From positions 31,602 to 95,601 of the forward strand of contig JAPPDF010000049.1 of assembly GCA_028875575.1 (NCBI GenBank): a stretch of 64,000 bases of DNA. The letters are read 5' to 3'. The translations under genes and the position numbers were made by a program. Below are positions 24,788-34,114 of this stretch, piece by piece. The notes under the pieces are model-generated. The model ran no database searches, was not told the origin of the DNA, and worked only from the letters and a program-made list of their open reading frames with translations. Source of the stretch: Acidobacteriota bacterium (GTDB taxonomy: Bacteria > Acidobacteriota > Terriglobia > Versatilivoradales > Versatilivoraceae). Numbering within the stretch: position 1 is the first letter of the stretch; each line of letters begins with the position of its first letter.

Positions 24788-27700
24788 CTAGAACAGCAGC
24801 CGGAAGCCGATCTGCACCTGGAACGGCGGTCCGGGGATGTTTCCCGTCAGGTATTGGCCGTCCGGGCCCCGGATCTGAGCAAAGTTCGGATTGGTCGGCT
24901 GTCCGCTCAACCCGCAGGCCAGGTCGCGTGAGTCGGCGCAGTAATTGGCCACGGTCGGGAACCACTGGTTCAGCGTTACGTTGTCGAGGTTCAGGAGGTT
25001 GAAGAACTCCAGTGAAAGGAGAGCATGGCCGGTCTCGCCCAGTGGAAACCGCTTTTGCACCCGGAGGTTGATGTCGGCGGTCGACTTGTTCCGGAAGGCG
25101 TTTCTGGTGAACGGCACGCCGGGCGCGCGATAGGGGCGGTCGGCTCCGCCCCGGTCCTCGTTCGAATCGGCGCCCATGCGTGCGTCGAAGGGAGCGCTCG
25201 ACGAAATGTGCATTCCGGTCGAGAGATCGACGTCTCCGGGCAGCATGACGACGCCTTGGGCGTGGAACTGGTGGCGCCTGTCAAGCAGGCTGGGACCGTA
25301 TTCCGAATTCAGGTCATACCCGTTCTCGTAGGATATCCCCCCCGCGTCCCGCTCGTTGTCGTCGCTCGATTCGTTCTTCGACAGCACGTAGTGGGCGCTG
25401 AGCTGTCCCCGGGAATGACGGAACTCGGAGCTGATCGTCAACGCCCGGTAGAGTGCCTCCGCCGTCGACTCGCGGACGGTGACGCTGTCGAGCCCCGGAA
25501 CCGGCCGCCGGGTCCCGCTGCGCAGACCGAAGAAGGGGCGCTCGGCAGGATCGTCCTGCCGCACCGCCGGCAATGGGACGTTGAGGTCCCGGTTCCGTTC
25601 CAGGCGGGTGGTATCGACGACGAGAATGTCGGCCCCCAGCGACCAGCCGGGACGGACCTCATGCTGCAGGCCGCCGCCGAACTGGCGCGCCATCGGATTC
25701 CTGAAACCTGAGTCCACCATGGTGACACGGGCTCCTGCGAACGGGTTGCTCTCGATCCCAAGCGCCTCGGCGATGGCTGTGATCTGATCCGGAGCCAGTG
25801 TCGGGAGATTGTCGAGCGATCGCCGGTTCAGATCGATCCCGATGAGCTTCATCTGATCGTACAGCGTGACATGAGGGCTTCCCACCGGCGCCGGGAACGG
25901 CAGGGCAACGCTCAGGTCCCCCGGCGGCACCCCGAAGTTGTTCGTGGGGGCGGCCAGCAGCAGCAGCGGGGTTCGCGCGTAATAAACGCCGGCGAACCCG
26001 CGCACCACGGTCTTGGCGTTTCCGGCCGGATCCCAAGCCAAGCCGACCCGTGGTCCAAACTGGCTGCCGCTGCTCGGGATATTGGTGGGGTCTACCCGGC
26101 GTCCGCTGGGAAAAGTCACGCCACGCAACTGATCGATCAGAAACCTGTTTCCGGCATTCGGGGTCGGATTGAACTGACCGTCCCAGCGCAGGCCGAAGTT
26201 GACCGTCAGGGTGGGAGCCACCCTCCACTGGTCCTGCACGAACAGGCCGACCTCGTCGGTTGCGAAAGACGCCTTCAGGTTGCCGATCTGCTGCAGGTAG
26301 ATCAGCGATGGCGAGTCGAACCGGTTGGGAATGGCTCCACCCACCCCGATGATGTCCAGGGTCGTCTCCACATCCGACCCGAACACCAGGTAGCCGCCGT
26401 TCTGGAAGAAGCCGAACTTCTGATCGATGAAGACGTGGTGGTAGTCGAATCCCACCTTCAGGTTGTGGTCGTTGACGATCCAGGTCAGATTGCCGGCCCC
26501 CTGGGCCCGCCAGTCGAACTGGGTCGTCGGTCGGAAGCTGCGGGTCCCGAACTCACCCAGCGAGAGATCCACGAGCGGTTTGAGGGCGTTAGCGGAACGG
26601 GGGCGATCCTCGCGCGAGTACTGCCCGCGCAGCTCGAAGAGCAGACTCGGGGAAATCACGCTGGTCAACTGCCCGACGACCGTCTGGGTCGCGTCCTCCT
26701 CGGTTCCGTTGGTTTCCAGCGAGCGATGGGTCGTGGGTGTGATGACGTTGCCTACGCCGTCCGAGTTGAGCGCCTGGTTGGTGCTGCCGTTGTATCGGAC
26801 ATTGAAGCGGTTGTTGCCAGACAGGTTGAAGTCGATACGAGCCAGCCAGGCCTTGGCGTCGTTGGTGACCTCGAAGGGCGTCTCCAAACTGCGGTAGTGG
26901 TCGAACCCTTCCCGGCTGGCGGCCGTGGGCGTGAAGTGGTCGAGCCGGGCGAACCGCACCTCGCGCGACGCCTTGAACTCCTGCTGCTCGTAGGCGACGA
27001 AGAAGAAGGTCCGGTCGCGTGCCAGCGCTCCGCCCAGGGAACCGCCGAACTGGTGCTGCGTGGGGGCCGCATCCTGCCCGAAGGCGTTCCGGGCCGCCAG
27101 TCGCTCCGGCCGCAGAAGGTAAAAGGCCGACCCTCTCGGCGTGTTGGTCCCCGACTTGGTGATGGCGTTAACCAGCCCGCCGCTGGAGCGTCCGAATTCG
27201 GGCGAGTACCCCGCCTTGACAACCCGGAACTCCTGGACCGCCTCCTGCGGAATGGTGAAGGTGAACTGGGAGCGCTCGCCGCCTCGGATGCCCCCGAAGA
27301 ACGGCTGATTGTAGTCGGCGCCGTCGATGCTGACATTCCCGTTGATGCCGCGCTGCCCCGCCAGCGAAATCTGTCCCCGCTGAGGCTCGACCTGGGCCGT
27401 GGGTGTCAGGGAGACGAAATCGTGGAACCGCCGGCCGTTGATGGGCAGGTTGGTGATGGCCTGGCTGTCGAGCGCCGCGTCGGACGTATCGGTGGTGGTT
27501 TCAACCACGGAGGCTTCGGCCGTCACGGTGACCGTCTGGGCAATGCCGGCCGGAGCCAGGCTGAAGTTGATCGTGCGGACGGCGCCGACGGCAAGCGTCA
27601 GATCGTCGAGTTCCACTGCAGCGAAGCCGGCCAGCTCGACGGCGACGTCGTAGGAGCCGGGAGGCAGCAGCACCAGGCTGTATGTCCCCGAGTCGTCGGA

Positions 27701-27934
27701 CACCCCGGTCCGGACCAGGCCGGTGTCGAGGTTCACGGCCCTCACCGCGGCGCCCGGCAGCACACCTCCGGTGGAGTCTGACACCAGACCGGTGATCCTG
27801 CCGGTGGTCGCCCTGTCCTGGGCCGGCGTAGACGCCGGCAGAAGAAAGGCTACAAACAGCCAGACGAGCAGGGGATTGCATTTTTTGCGGGGGGGTGGGC
27901 TTTTGGGAGGAGTGGGGGGGGTGTCTGGCGTCAT
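24788..27934 (-). CDS. TonB-dependent receptor with carboxypeptidase-regulatory-like N-terminus
   Basis: A 1048-residue outer-membrane receptor. A signal peptide (LLVWLFVAFLLPASTPAQD) is followed by a carboxypeptidase-regulatory-like beta-sandwich (about 45-125: GRITGLVSDSTGGVLPGAAV), a plug domain (about 130-260: TNLPINGRRFHDFVSL, FGRSSGGLVNAITKSGT) and a barrel ending in an aromatic residue (GFRLLF). This is the Oar-like type expanded in Acidobacteriota, used for uptake of polymers or chelates. It stands alone. No Shine-Dalgarno precedes the ATG, and two G-homopolymer tracts lie in the first 20 codons (8 bases at 27914-27921, 7 at 27889-27895), so the expressed start is open to doubt. Confidence 0.92.
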   Translation of the reverse strand: MTPDTPPTPPKSPPPRKKCNPLLVWLFVAFLLPASTPAQDRATTGRITGLVSDSTGGVLPGAAVRAVNLDTGLVRTGVSDDSGTYSLVLLPPGSYDVAVELAGFAAVELDDLTLAVGAVRTINFSLAPAGIAQTVTVTAEASVVETTTDTSDAALDSQAITNLPINGRRFHDFVSLTPTAQVEPQRGQISLAGQRGINGNVSIDGADYNQPFFGGIRGGERSQFTFTIPQEAVQEFRVVKAGYSPEFGRSSGGLVNAITKSGTNTPRGSAFYLLRPERLAARNAFGQDAAPTQHQFGGSLGGALARDRTFFFVAYEQQEFKASREVRFARLDHFTPTAASREGFDHYRSLETPFEVTNDAKAWLARIDFNLSGNNRFNVRYNGSTNQALNSDGVGNVITPTTHRSLETNGTEEDATQTVVGQLTSVISPSLLFELRGQYSREDRPRSANALKPLVDLSLGEFGTRSFRPTTQFDWRAQGAGNLTWIVNDHNLKVGFDYHHVFIDQKFGFFQNGGYLVFGSDVETTLDIIGVGGAIPNRFDSPSLIYLQQIGNLKASFATDEVGLFVQDQWRVAPTLTVNFGLRWDGQFNPTPNAGNRFLIDQLRGVTFPSGRRVDPTNIPSSGSQFGPRVGLAWDPAGNAKTVVRGFAGVYYARTPLLLLAAPTNNFGVPPGDLSVALPFPAPVGSPHVTLYDQMKLIGIDLNRRSLDNLPTLAPDQITAIAEALGIESNPFAGARVTMVDSGFRNPMARQFGGGLQHEVRPGWSLGADILVVDTTRLERNRDLNVPLPAVRQDDPAERPFFGLRSGTRRPVPGLDSVTVRESTAEALYRALTISSEFRHSRGQLSAHYVLSKNESSDDNERDAGGISYENGYDLNSEYGPSLLDRRHQFHAQGVVMLPGDVDLSTGMHISSSAPFDARMGADSNEDRGGADRPYRAPGVPFTRNAFRNKSTADINLRVQKRFPLGETGHALLSLEFFNLLNLDNVTLNQWFPTVANYCADSRDLACGLSGQPTNPNFAQIRGPDGQYLTGNIPGPPFQVQIGFRLLF

Positions 27935-28336
27935 TTTAAGTGCGTGGTGCGTTTCGGGAGCGTGCCTCGTATTCGCCGCATTCGCGGCTGGGTTCGTGCT
28001 GAACCCATACGACCCCGGGTTGACACCTCCGCTGGCAAGAGAACGTCGCCTTCGCCGCCATACGCAACTTCCCCGGGGGGGCTCTTAGCTTGCCCAGCAG
28101 GCGACACGAGGGCGCTGCTTCGCAGCTCTATAAGGATGGCCTGTAGTAAGCGTTTCCTTGGCCTACCCACTCCAACCGCAGCTTCGCAGCTCTCCCTTAA
28201 CCCACGACACTGCCAACGGATAGGATCTTTCAATAATTTTTGCCCGGGCGCCGGCGCGGCGTCCGTGGCACTGGAATATGGCAGTTCCATCGCTCGAGTC
28301 GCGTAGAAGGCGGCAATCTTCCGGCCGTCCTCCTGT
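27935..28336. other. 402-bp intergenic region with short repeats
   Basis: It lies upstream of the TonB receptor and downstream of the dehydratase gene, both on the minus strand. It contains two direct copies of GCTTCGCAGCTCT (28117-28129 and 28181-28193); the first forms a GCTGC-TTC-GCAGC hairpin. No gene, tRNA or clear promoter was recognised. Confidence 0.45.
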
Positions 28337-29434
28337 CTAAGGCCAGGAGTTTTTCTCCAGGCAGTAGCGGCTGACCTTGTCCTCGTCGAAGGCCACGCCG
28401 TGGCCGGGACGCTCCGGAGGAAACGCGAATCCTCCTTCAATCCGTAGCGGGTGCTGCAGAAAGCGTTCCAGCATCGGGACCTGCTCCACGAAGAGGGCGT
28501 TGGGAGTGGCGCACACCAGGTGGACGTGGACCTCCATCATCAAGTGGGGGGACACCGAGGCATTGAAGCTGTGGGCCAGGGCGGCGATTCTCAGCCATTC
28601 GGTGATGCCCACGCGGCCGACGTCGGGTTGCACAATGCCCGCGGCTCCCCGAGCCAGGTACTCCCTGAAGACGTGCCGGTTGAAGAGATTCTCGCCCAGC
28701 GCGATGGGGATGGAGGTGTGCCGGCTCAATTGCTCGTGCCCCAGCACGTCGTCGGCATCCAGGGGCTCCTCCATCCAGAAGAGGTCGAGATCCTCCAGGA
28801 GACGGCAGCGGGCCATGGCTTCGGACGCGGTCCAGCGCAGGTTGGCATCGACCATGAGCTTGACGTCAGCGCCCACCGCCTTCCTCACCGCCCGGACGCG
28901 CGCCACGTCTTCCAGGCGGCTCTCCTTGCCCACCTTGATCTTGACTCCGGGGACTCCCCGCTCCACGCAACCGGCAGCCTCGCGGACCATTTCCTCGACG
29001 CCGTGGTTCAGCCAGCCGCAGTCGGTGTTGTAGACGGGAGTGCGGTCGCGGGCCGCCCCCAGGAAGCGGAAGAGCGGCTGGCCGGCCTGGCGGGCCTTGA
29101 GGTCCCACAGGGCGATATCGATGGCCGAGGAGGCAAGCAGGGTCAGTCCGTGCCTGCCGACCCAGTGCAGACCCCACCACATCTTTTCCCAGAGCCGCTG
29201 GGTGTCCCTGGGATCTTCTCCCAGAATCAGCGGAACGACTTCCGTGTCCAGCATCACCTTGGTGGCCCTTCCCCCGCGGCCGATGGTATAGCTAAAGCCG
29301 AACCCCTCGTCTCCAGTGTCGGTATGAACGGTGACGGCGATGACCTCCAGGCACTCGACTTCCTGGATGGCGTCCACGATCCGCCTGTGCGGAGGGAAGC
29401 GATAGTAGGCCGTTTCCATGCGATCGATCTTCAT
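28337..29434 (-). CDS. mandelate racemase/muconate lactonizing enzyme family dehydratase
   Basis: A 365-residue enolase-superfamily enzyme. The Lys-x-Lys base is Lys165/Lys167 (GVKIKVG). Metal ligands are Asp196 (VDAN), Glu222 (MEEP) and Glu248 (GEN). The second base pair is Asp271 and His297 (SPHLMM). It therefore has the full mandelate-racemase-type set, and acid-sugar dehydration is the likeliest chemistry. It is divergent from a GH32 gene, 94 bp apart, which fits a sugar-acid route fed by the hydrolases. The exact substrate cannot be set. Confidence 0.92.
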   Translation of the reverse strand: MKIDRMETAYYRFPPHRRIVDAIQEVECLEVIAVTVHTDTGDEGFGFSYTIGRGGRATKVMLDTEVVPLILGEDPRDTQRLWEKMWWGLHWVGRHGLTLLASSAIDIALWDLKARQAGQPLFRFLGAARDRTPVYNTDCGWLNHGVEEMVREAAGCVERGVPGVKIKVGKESRLEDVARVRAVRKAVGADVKLMVDANLRWTASEAMARCRLLEDLDLFWMEEPLDADDVLGHEQLSRHTSIPIALGENLFNRHVFREYLARGAAGIVQPDVGRVGITEWLRIAALAHSFNASVSPHLMMEVHVHLVCATPNALFVEQVPMLERFLQHPLRIEGGFAFPPERPGHGVAFDEDKVSRYCLEKNSWP

Positions 29435-29528
29435 GGTGTCATTCCTCGCTCAGCATTTCCGGTTCAGCCCGGGTGCCGCGGCGCGTGCCGTTGCGTTCGA
29501 GCGGGGGACAAAGATAGCATATTGAACA

Positions 29529-31019
29529 ATGGCTTCCGATACGCGCGCGCCCTGCTATCACTTCACCGCACCCGAGGGGGATTGCCGGCCCTTCGACCCC
29601 AATGGGGCCATTTTCTGGCGGGGGCGCTACCACCTCTTCTATATCTACCAGGATCCCGGACTGCCGCATGACGGGCACTGCTGGGGTCACGCCAGCAGCC
29701 CCAACCTGGTGGACTGGACCATCCATCCGCCGGCCCTGAAACCTGCCGAGGGGGATCCGGAGGTTGGCATCTTCAGCGGTGGCGCCCTGCTCGACAGAGA
29801 GGGCCGTCCGGCGCTCATCTACCACGGGGTCGGCGCCGGGACCTGCCTGGCGGTCCCCGGCGACGACGACCTGATCCGCTGGCGGAAGAGCCCGCACAAT
29901 CCGGTGATACCGGAGCCGGGGGAAGGAGATCCCGGTTGGGGGGTCTACAACGTTTTCGACCCTCATGCCTGGCTGGAAGGGGACCGCTACTACGCCATTC
30001 TGGGCGGAATGGTGAAGCCCGATGACCGGTGGGACACCGCCTATCTGTTCACCTCGTCCGACCTGGTTCATTGGGAGTACCTGCGGCCCTTCTACCGTCC
30101 CGATCCCCGTTGGACCGGGGAGGAAGAAGACTGCGCCTGTCCCGACTTCTTCCCTCTGGGCGATCGGCACGCCTTGCTCTGCATCAGCCACCCCCGGGGC
30201 GCTCGCTGCTATCTGGGCCGCTACCGGAACGGAACTTTCTTCCCCGAGGAGCACCACCGCATGAACTGGCCGGGAGGCGCCTGCTTTGCTCCGGAGAGCC
30301 TGGTGGACGACCGGGGCCGCCGAATTTTCTGGACCTGGGCCCTGGACCATCGGAGCCGGGAGAAGCCGCTCCGCGGACTTGGCGTGATGACCCTGCCCCG
30401 GGTGCTGTCGCTGGACCGGGACGGTTCCCTGCGGATCGAGCCGGCGGCGGAGCTGGAGGGACTGCGGAGGCGCCGGGGCCAATGGCGGAACTTCGAGCTT
30501 GCTCCCGGCCGCGAGCTCTCCTTTGACGAGCTCAGGGGGGACAGCCTGGAGTTGGGACTGGAGGCCAGCCTGGCGGAGGCGGGGGCGTTGGGGCTCAAGG
30601 TTTGCTGCAGCCCGGGCGGGGAGGAACAGACGGTGATTCTCTGCGACCGCCGTGAAGGGTCCTTGCTCATCGACACCACCCGCTCCAGCCTGGATCCCCG
30701 GGTCTGGAGGCCGTTCCCCATCATGAGGAGGGATGTGGAGTCTCGGGACGTGCCGGTGCAGACGGCCCCCTTCGAGCTGCGGCCGGGGGAGCGGCTGACG
30801 TTGCGAGTCTTCCTGGACGGCACCATCCTGGAAGTGTTCGCCAACGGGCGGCAGTGCCTGACCCAGCGGCTCTATCCGACTCGCGGTGACAGCCTGGGGG
30901 TCTCGCTGGTCGCCACCAGGGGTGAATCCAAGGTTCACACCTTCACCGCTTGGCAAATGGAAGGAATTCGAACCCTCGAGAATCGAGTCCTGGATAATCT
31001 TTTGGAGGAGATCCGATGA
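29529..31019 (+). CDS. glycoside hydrolase family 32-like protein
   Basis: A 496-residue five-bladed propeller plus C-terminal sandwich (from about 345). The nucleophile motif is FDPNG with Asp23, and the transition-state Asp is Asp144 in FDPHAW (RDP equivalent). The acid/base EC motif is changed: EEEDCACPDFF places Ala203 where ECPDFF needs Glu, with acidic residues 3-5 positions earlier. No signal peptide is seen, so it may act in the cytoplasm. Its stop overlaps the PhoD gene start (ATGA). It likely acts on fructoside- or related glycoside-containing material. Retained activity is uncertain. Confidence 0.85.
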   Translation: MASDTRAPCYHFTAPEGDCRPFDPNGAIFWRGRYHLFYIYQDPGLPHDGHCWGHASSPNLVDWTIHPPALKPAEGDPEVGIFSGGALLDREGRPALIYHGVGAGTCLAVPGDDDLIRWRKSPHNPVIPEPGEGDPGWGVYNVFDPHAWLEGDRYYAILGGMVKPDDRWDTAYLFTSSDLVHWEYLRPFYRPDPRWTGEEEDCACPDFFPLGDRHALLCISHPRGARCYLGRYRNGTFFPEEHHRMNWPGGACFAPESLVDDRGRRIFWTWALDHRSREKPLRGLGVMTLPRVLSLDRDGSLRIEPAAELEGLRRRRGQWRNFELAPGRELSFDELRGDSLELGLEASLAEAGALGLKVCCSPGGEEQTVILCDRREGSLLIDTTRSSLDPRVWRPFPIMRRDVESRDVPVQTAPFELRPGERLTLRVFLDGTILEVFANGRQCLTQRLYPTRGDSLGVSLVATRGESKVHTFTAWQMEGIRTLENRVLDNLLEEIR

Positions 31020-32890
31020 AATCTCTTGCCTGGTTGGTCCCCCTGGCGATGGTTCTGGCCGGTCTGGGATGCCAGACCCAGCCCCAGACCGATGCCGATG
31101 AGCGGAGTCGTTTCAGCCACGGTCCCATGCTGGGCCGGGTGGAGGCCCACAGGATGGGCGTCTGGGCCCGCACGGCCCGTTCCGGGACCTTCGCCGTCAG
31201 GTACGGGACCGGGGCCGACCGGCTGGACTCCCTGTCCCCGGCGGTGAAGACCCGGGTCGAGCGGGACAACACCGGTTGGGTTCAGCTCGCGGGCCTGGAT
31301 TCCGGGACCCGGTACCACTACCGGCTGGTCTGGCTGGACGGGACCGAGGAGATCCCGGGGCCGGGGGGAACCTTTCAGACCCTGCCCAGCGCCGACGACA
31401 TGCGCCATCCCCAATACAACCCGGAAGGACTCTTCAACTTCCGATTCGAGTTCGCCTGCGGCAACAACCAGAATACCGGTGGTCCGGCGGCCTACGGGTG
31501 GAACCTGCCCGCCTTCGCCACCATGCTCGAGCAGCTTCAGGGGCCTGACAGCCGGGCTCGGATCGATTTCGCCATCCTCAACGGGGACTGGCTGTACGAA
31601 GAGGAGCGTGCCTACCCGCCCGAGGACTGGCTGCGGCAAGTGGGACTCGCCGCCGACCGGACGCCGCAGGTGGTGGACCTGATGCCCAACATCGTGGGCG
31701 TGTGGGAGAACTACAAGCTCTACCTGGACCGGGGAGAAAACCTGGCCGACTGGCACCGGGTGGTCCCCTCCTACTTCACCTTCGACGACCACGAGATCGT
31801 CAACGACGTCTACGGTGCCGGAGAGGTGGGTCTGCGCAACCGGCGTCCCGTCTTTCGCGACATCGCCCTGAAGGCTTGGTATGACTACCTGGGCTGGAGC
31901 AATCCGGTGGATCCTTCCCGGGACATTCTGTTCGGACGGGCCTCCTTCGCCGCCGGAAGCTCCGTCCTGACCGATCCCGAAGCCGACTTCGGCCAACTGG
32001 ATTCCCTGGAGACCGCCACCCTGCACGTGCACTGGGGCACACCCGATGCCGGCGTCATGGACGGACCCAGCGACACCGAGGGCGGAGACCCCAATGCCGG
32101 GGTCTACCGGATCGTGGAGGTGCTGGATGCCAACCGGCTCAAGATTCACCCGGCCGCCAGGGCCGACGGCAAGGCCGCCTACTCCATTGGGCGGGTTTCG
32201 CACTTCCGCAAGTCGGTCAGCAATGCCGACTTCTTCTTCCTGGACACCCGCAGCCATCGCATGATGCACGACATGAGCCAACCCCGCAAGAAGGGGCTGT
32301 CCATGATCGGCGTTCCTCAGAGGGAGTGGTTGAAGCGGGAGATGAAGTCCAGCCGGGCCGACCTGTTTTTCGTGGTCTCCTCGGTCAACTTCACCATCCC
32401 TCACGTGGGGGCCTATGGGCCGGAACCCGTCCCAAACAAGGACGACGCCTGGACGGTGTTTCTGGAGGAGCGGGAAGATCTGATCCGGTTCTGGGACTCG
32501 CTGGGCAAGCCGGTCTTTGTGCTGACGGGCGACCTGCACAACAGTTTCGCCATCAAGATCACCGACCGCGTCTGGGAGTTCGCTTCCGGACCCCACAACT
32601 CGAGCAACCACCCGCTGAGCAGCGAGGGTGGGCGCCCCACCAACGGCCCCTACGATTCCCAGGGACGCCGGGTGGAGATACGCTGGTCCAGCTTCATGCA
32701 GCCGGACACTCCTCTGCTGATGCGAAACCGGCCGGTCTACTGCGTGGTGCAGGTCAACAACGCCTTCAACAACCCGGTTGAGAAAGGGACCGACCGCTGG
32801 GTGGCCTACCGGCATCCCCAGGTGATCTTTCAGTACTACGACGGACTCAACGGTGAGCTGCTCTACGCCGAATCCATCCTGGCGGATTGA
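31016..32890 (+). CDS. PhoD-like alkaline phosphatase/phosphodiesterase
   Basis: A 624-residue metallophosphatase. A signal with Cys19 at its end (AGLGC) suggests export and maybe lipidation. An N-terminal Fn3-like domain (about 30-125: LAGLDSGTRYHYRL) precedes the catalytic fold, with NGDW (Asp191), FDDHEIVND (257-264) and TGDLHNS near residue 505 supplying metal ligands. A long insert (about 310-390) precedes FFFLDTRSHR. PhoD enzymes cleave phosphate mono- and diesters outside the cell. It overlaps the GH32 stop by four bases, so it is translationally coupled. Confidence 0.88.
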   Translation: MKSLAWLVPLAMVLAGLGCQTQPQTDADERSRFSHGPMLGRVEAHRMGVWARTARSGTFAVRYGTGADRLDSLSPAVKTRVERDNTGWVQLAGLDSGTRYHYRLVWLDGTEEIPGPGGTFQTLPSADDMRHPQYNPEGLFNFRFEFACGNNQNTGGPAAYGWNLPAFATMLEQLQGPDSRARIDFAILNGDWLYEEERAYPPEDWLRQVGLAADRTPQVVDLMPNIVGVWENYKLYLDRGENLADWHRVVPSYFTFDDHEIVNDVYGAGEVGLRNRRPVFRDIALKAWYDYLGWSNPVDPSRDILFGRASFAAGSSVLTDPEADFGQLDSLETATLHVHWGTPDAGVMDGPSDTEGGDPNAGVYRIVEVLDANRLKIHPAARADGKAAYSIGRVSHFRKSVSNADFFFLDTRSHRMMHDMSQPRKKGLSMIGVPQREWLKREMKSSRADLFFVVSSVNFTIPHVGAYGPEPVPNKDDAWTVFLEEREDLIRFWDSLGKPVFVLTGDLHNSFAIKITDRVWEFASGPHNSSNHPLSSEGGRPTNGPYDSQGRRVEIRWSSFMQPDTPLLMRNRPVYCVVQVNNAFNNPVEKGTDRWVAYRHPQVIFQYYDGLNGELLYAESILAD

Positions 32891-32962
32891 GCGGGAGAGG
32901 AAGCCGGACAGTTTCTGTCGGACAGAAGGCCGACCGGTTCTGCAGCCTGGACAGAGAGGTTC

Positions 32963-34102
32963 GTGATGAATGCCACTAGTTGGATAGCTTGTTTACTTCT
33001 CGGCGTCCTGACGATTGGGGGCGCCGCTTGCACGGTATCCGAGTCCCCCGGGGACGGCCAGCCCGAGCCTCTGCAGAAGATCACCGTCTTTTCCAAGGGT
33101 GAGGCGGGATACCACTGCTTCCGCATTCCGGCGTTGGTGATGACCCCCGGGGGGACGACTCTGGCATTCGCGGAGGGACGCAGGGACAGTTGCCGCGACG
33201 ATGCCGATATCGATCTGGTATTGAAGCGCAGCACCGATCAGGGACTCACCTGGGGTCCGCTTCAGGTTCTTTTCGACGATGGCGATCTGTCGGTGAACCA
33301 GCCCGTGCCCGTGGTGAACCGGAAAACCGGAGAGGTGGTCTTCGTCTTTTGCAAGAACAACCAACGGGTGTTCGTGTCGAAGAGCGGCGACGAAGGGGCG
33401 ACCTGGAGCGAACCGCGCGAGATATCCGAACAGGTGGTCGATCCCTCCTGGAGCTATCTGGGCGTGGGTCCGGGGCACGGCATCCAGCTTACAAGCGGCC
33501 GGCTGCTGGTCTCAAGCTGGGGCGACCTGTCCCCGGGACCCAGAACCTGGAGGCCGGCCGGCTGGGGCAAGGTGCAGTTCTCCTTTGCCATGTACAGCGA
33601 CGACCACGGAGAAACTTGGCGCCGCAGCCAGCCGCTGGATATCGACCTCTCGGACGAGTCGATGTCGGTGGAAACGGTGGACGGCCGTATCTACATGAAC
33701 ATGCGCAGCCGGCAGAAAAAGCACTTGCGCGCCTACGCGTGGAGCGACGACGGCGGAGAGACCTGGTCGGAGGTCAACTTCGACCCGGGGATGCCCGAGC
33801 CCTCGGTGCAGGGCAGCCTGGTTCGCTTCACCACTGCCGGCAAGCACGGCAGAAACCGTGTCCTGCTTGTCCACCCATCGAGCCAGACCGAACGAGCGCT
33901 ACTGACAGTGCGGATGAGCTATGACGAGTGCCGAACCTGGCCGGTGGCAAAGCTTCTCCACCAGGAATATTCCGGCTACTCGGACCTGGCCATCGCCCCC
34001 GACATGACGGTGCTGTGCCTGTACGAATCCGAATGGCATGCCAGGATGATCCTGGCCCGCTTCACCCTGGACTGGCTGACCGACGGCGCCGACAGCCTTT
34101 GA
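32963..34102 (+). CDS. exo-alpha-sialidase-like protein (BNR repeats)
   Basis: A 379-residue exported six-bladed propeller. A signal ends in Ala-Ala-Cys (Cys23). The FRIP motif carries an early catalytic Arg (HCFRIPAL), followed by EGRRDSCRDD. Asp-box repeats are plain: STDQGLTWG, SGDEGATWS, SDDHGETWR and SDDGGETWS. Later conserved Arg and Glu positions of GH33 fit SMSVETVDGR and MRSR. It follows the PhoD gene by 72 bp and probably belongs to the same transcript. It would release terminal sialic acid or a related 2-keto sugar; no nan catabolic genes are nearby. Confidence 0.88.
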   Translation: MMNATSWIACLLLGVLTIGGAACTVSESPGDGQPEPLQKITVFSKGEAGYHCFRIPALVMTPGGTTLAFAEGRRDSCRDDADIDLVLKRSTDQGLTWGPLQVLFDDGDLSVNQPVPVVNRKTGEVVFVFCKNNQRVFVSKSGDEGATWSEPREISEQVVDPSWSYLGVGPGHGIQLTSGRLLVSSWGDLSPGPRTWRPAGWGKVQFSFAMYSDDHGETWRRSQPLDIDLSDESMSVETVDGRIYMNMRSRQKKHLRAYAWSDDGGETWSEVNFDPGMPEPSVQGSLVRFTTAGKHGRNRVLLVHPSSQTERALLTVRMSYDECRTWPVAKLLHQEYSGYSDLAIAPDMTVLCLYESEWHARMILARFTLDWLTDGADSL

Positions 34103-34114
34103 GACAGCGAGCGG

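Noticed and set aside
25871..27781. Long plus-strand frame opposite the TonB receptor
   Set aside because: Shadow of the high-GC receptor gene; translation is low complexity without domains.
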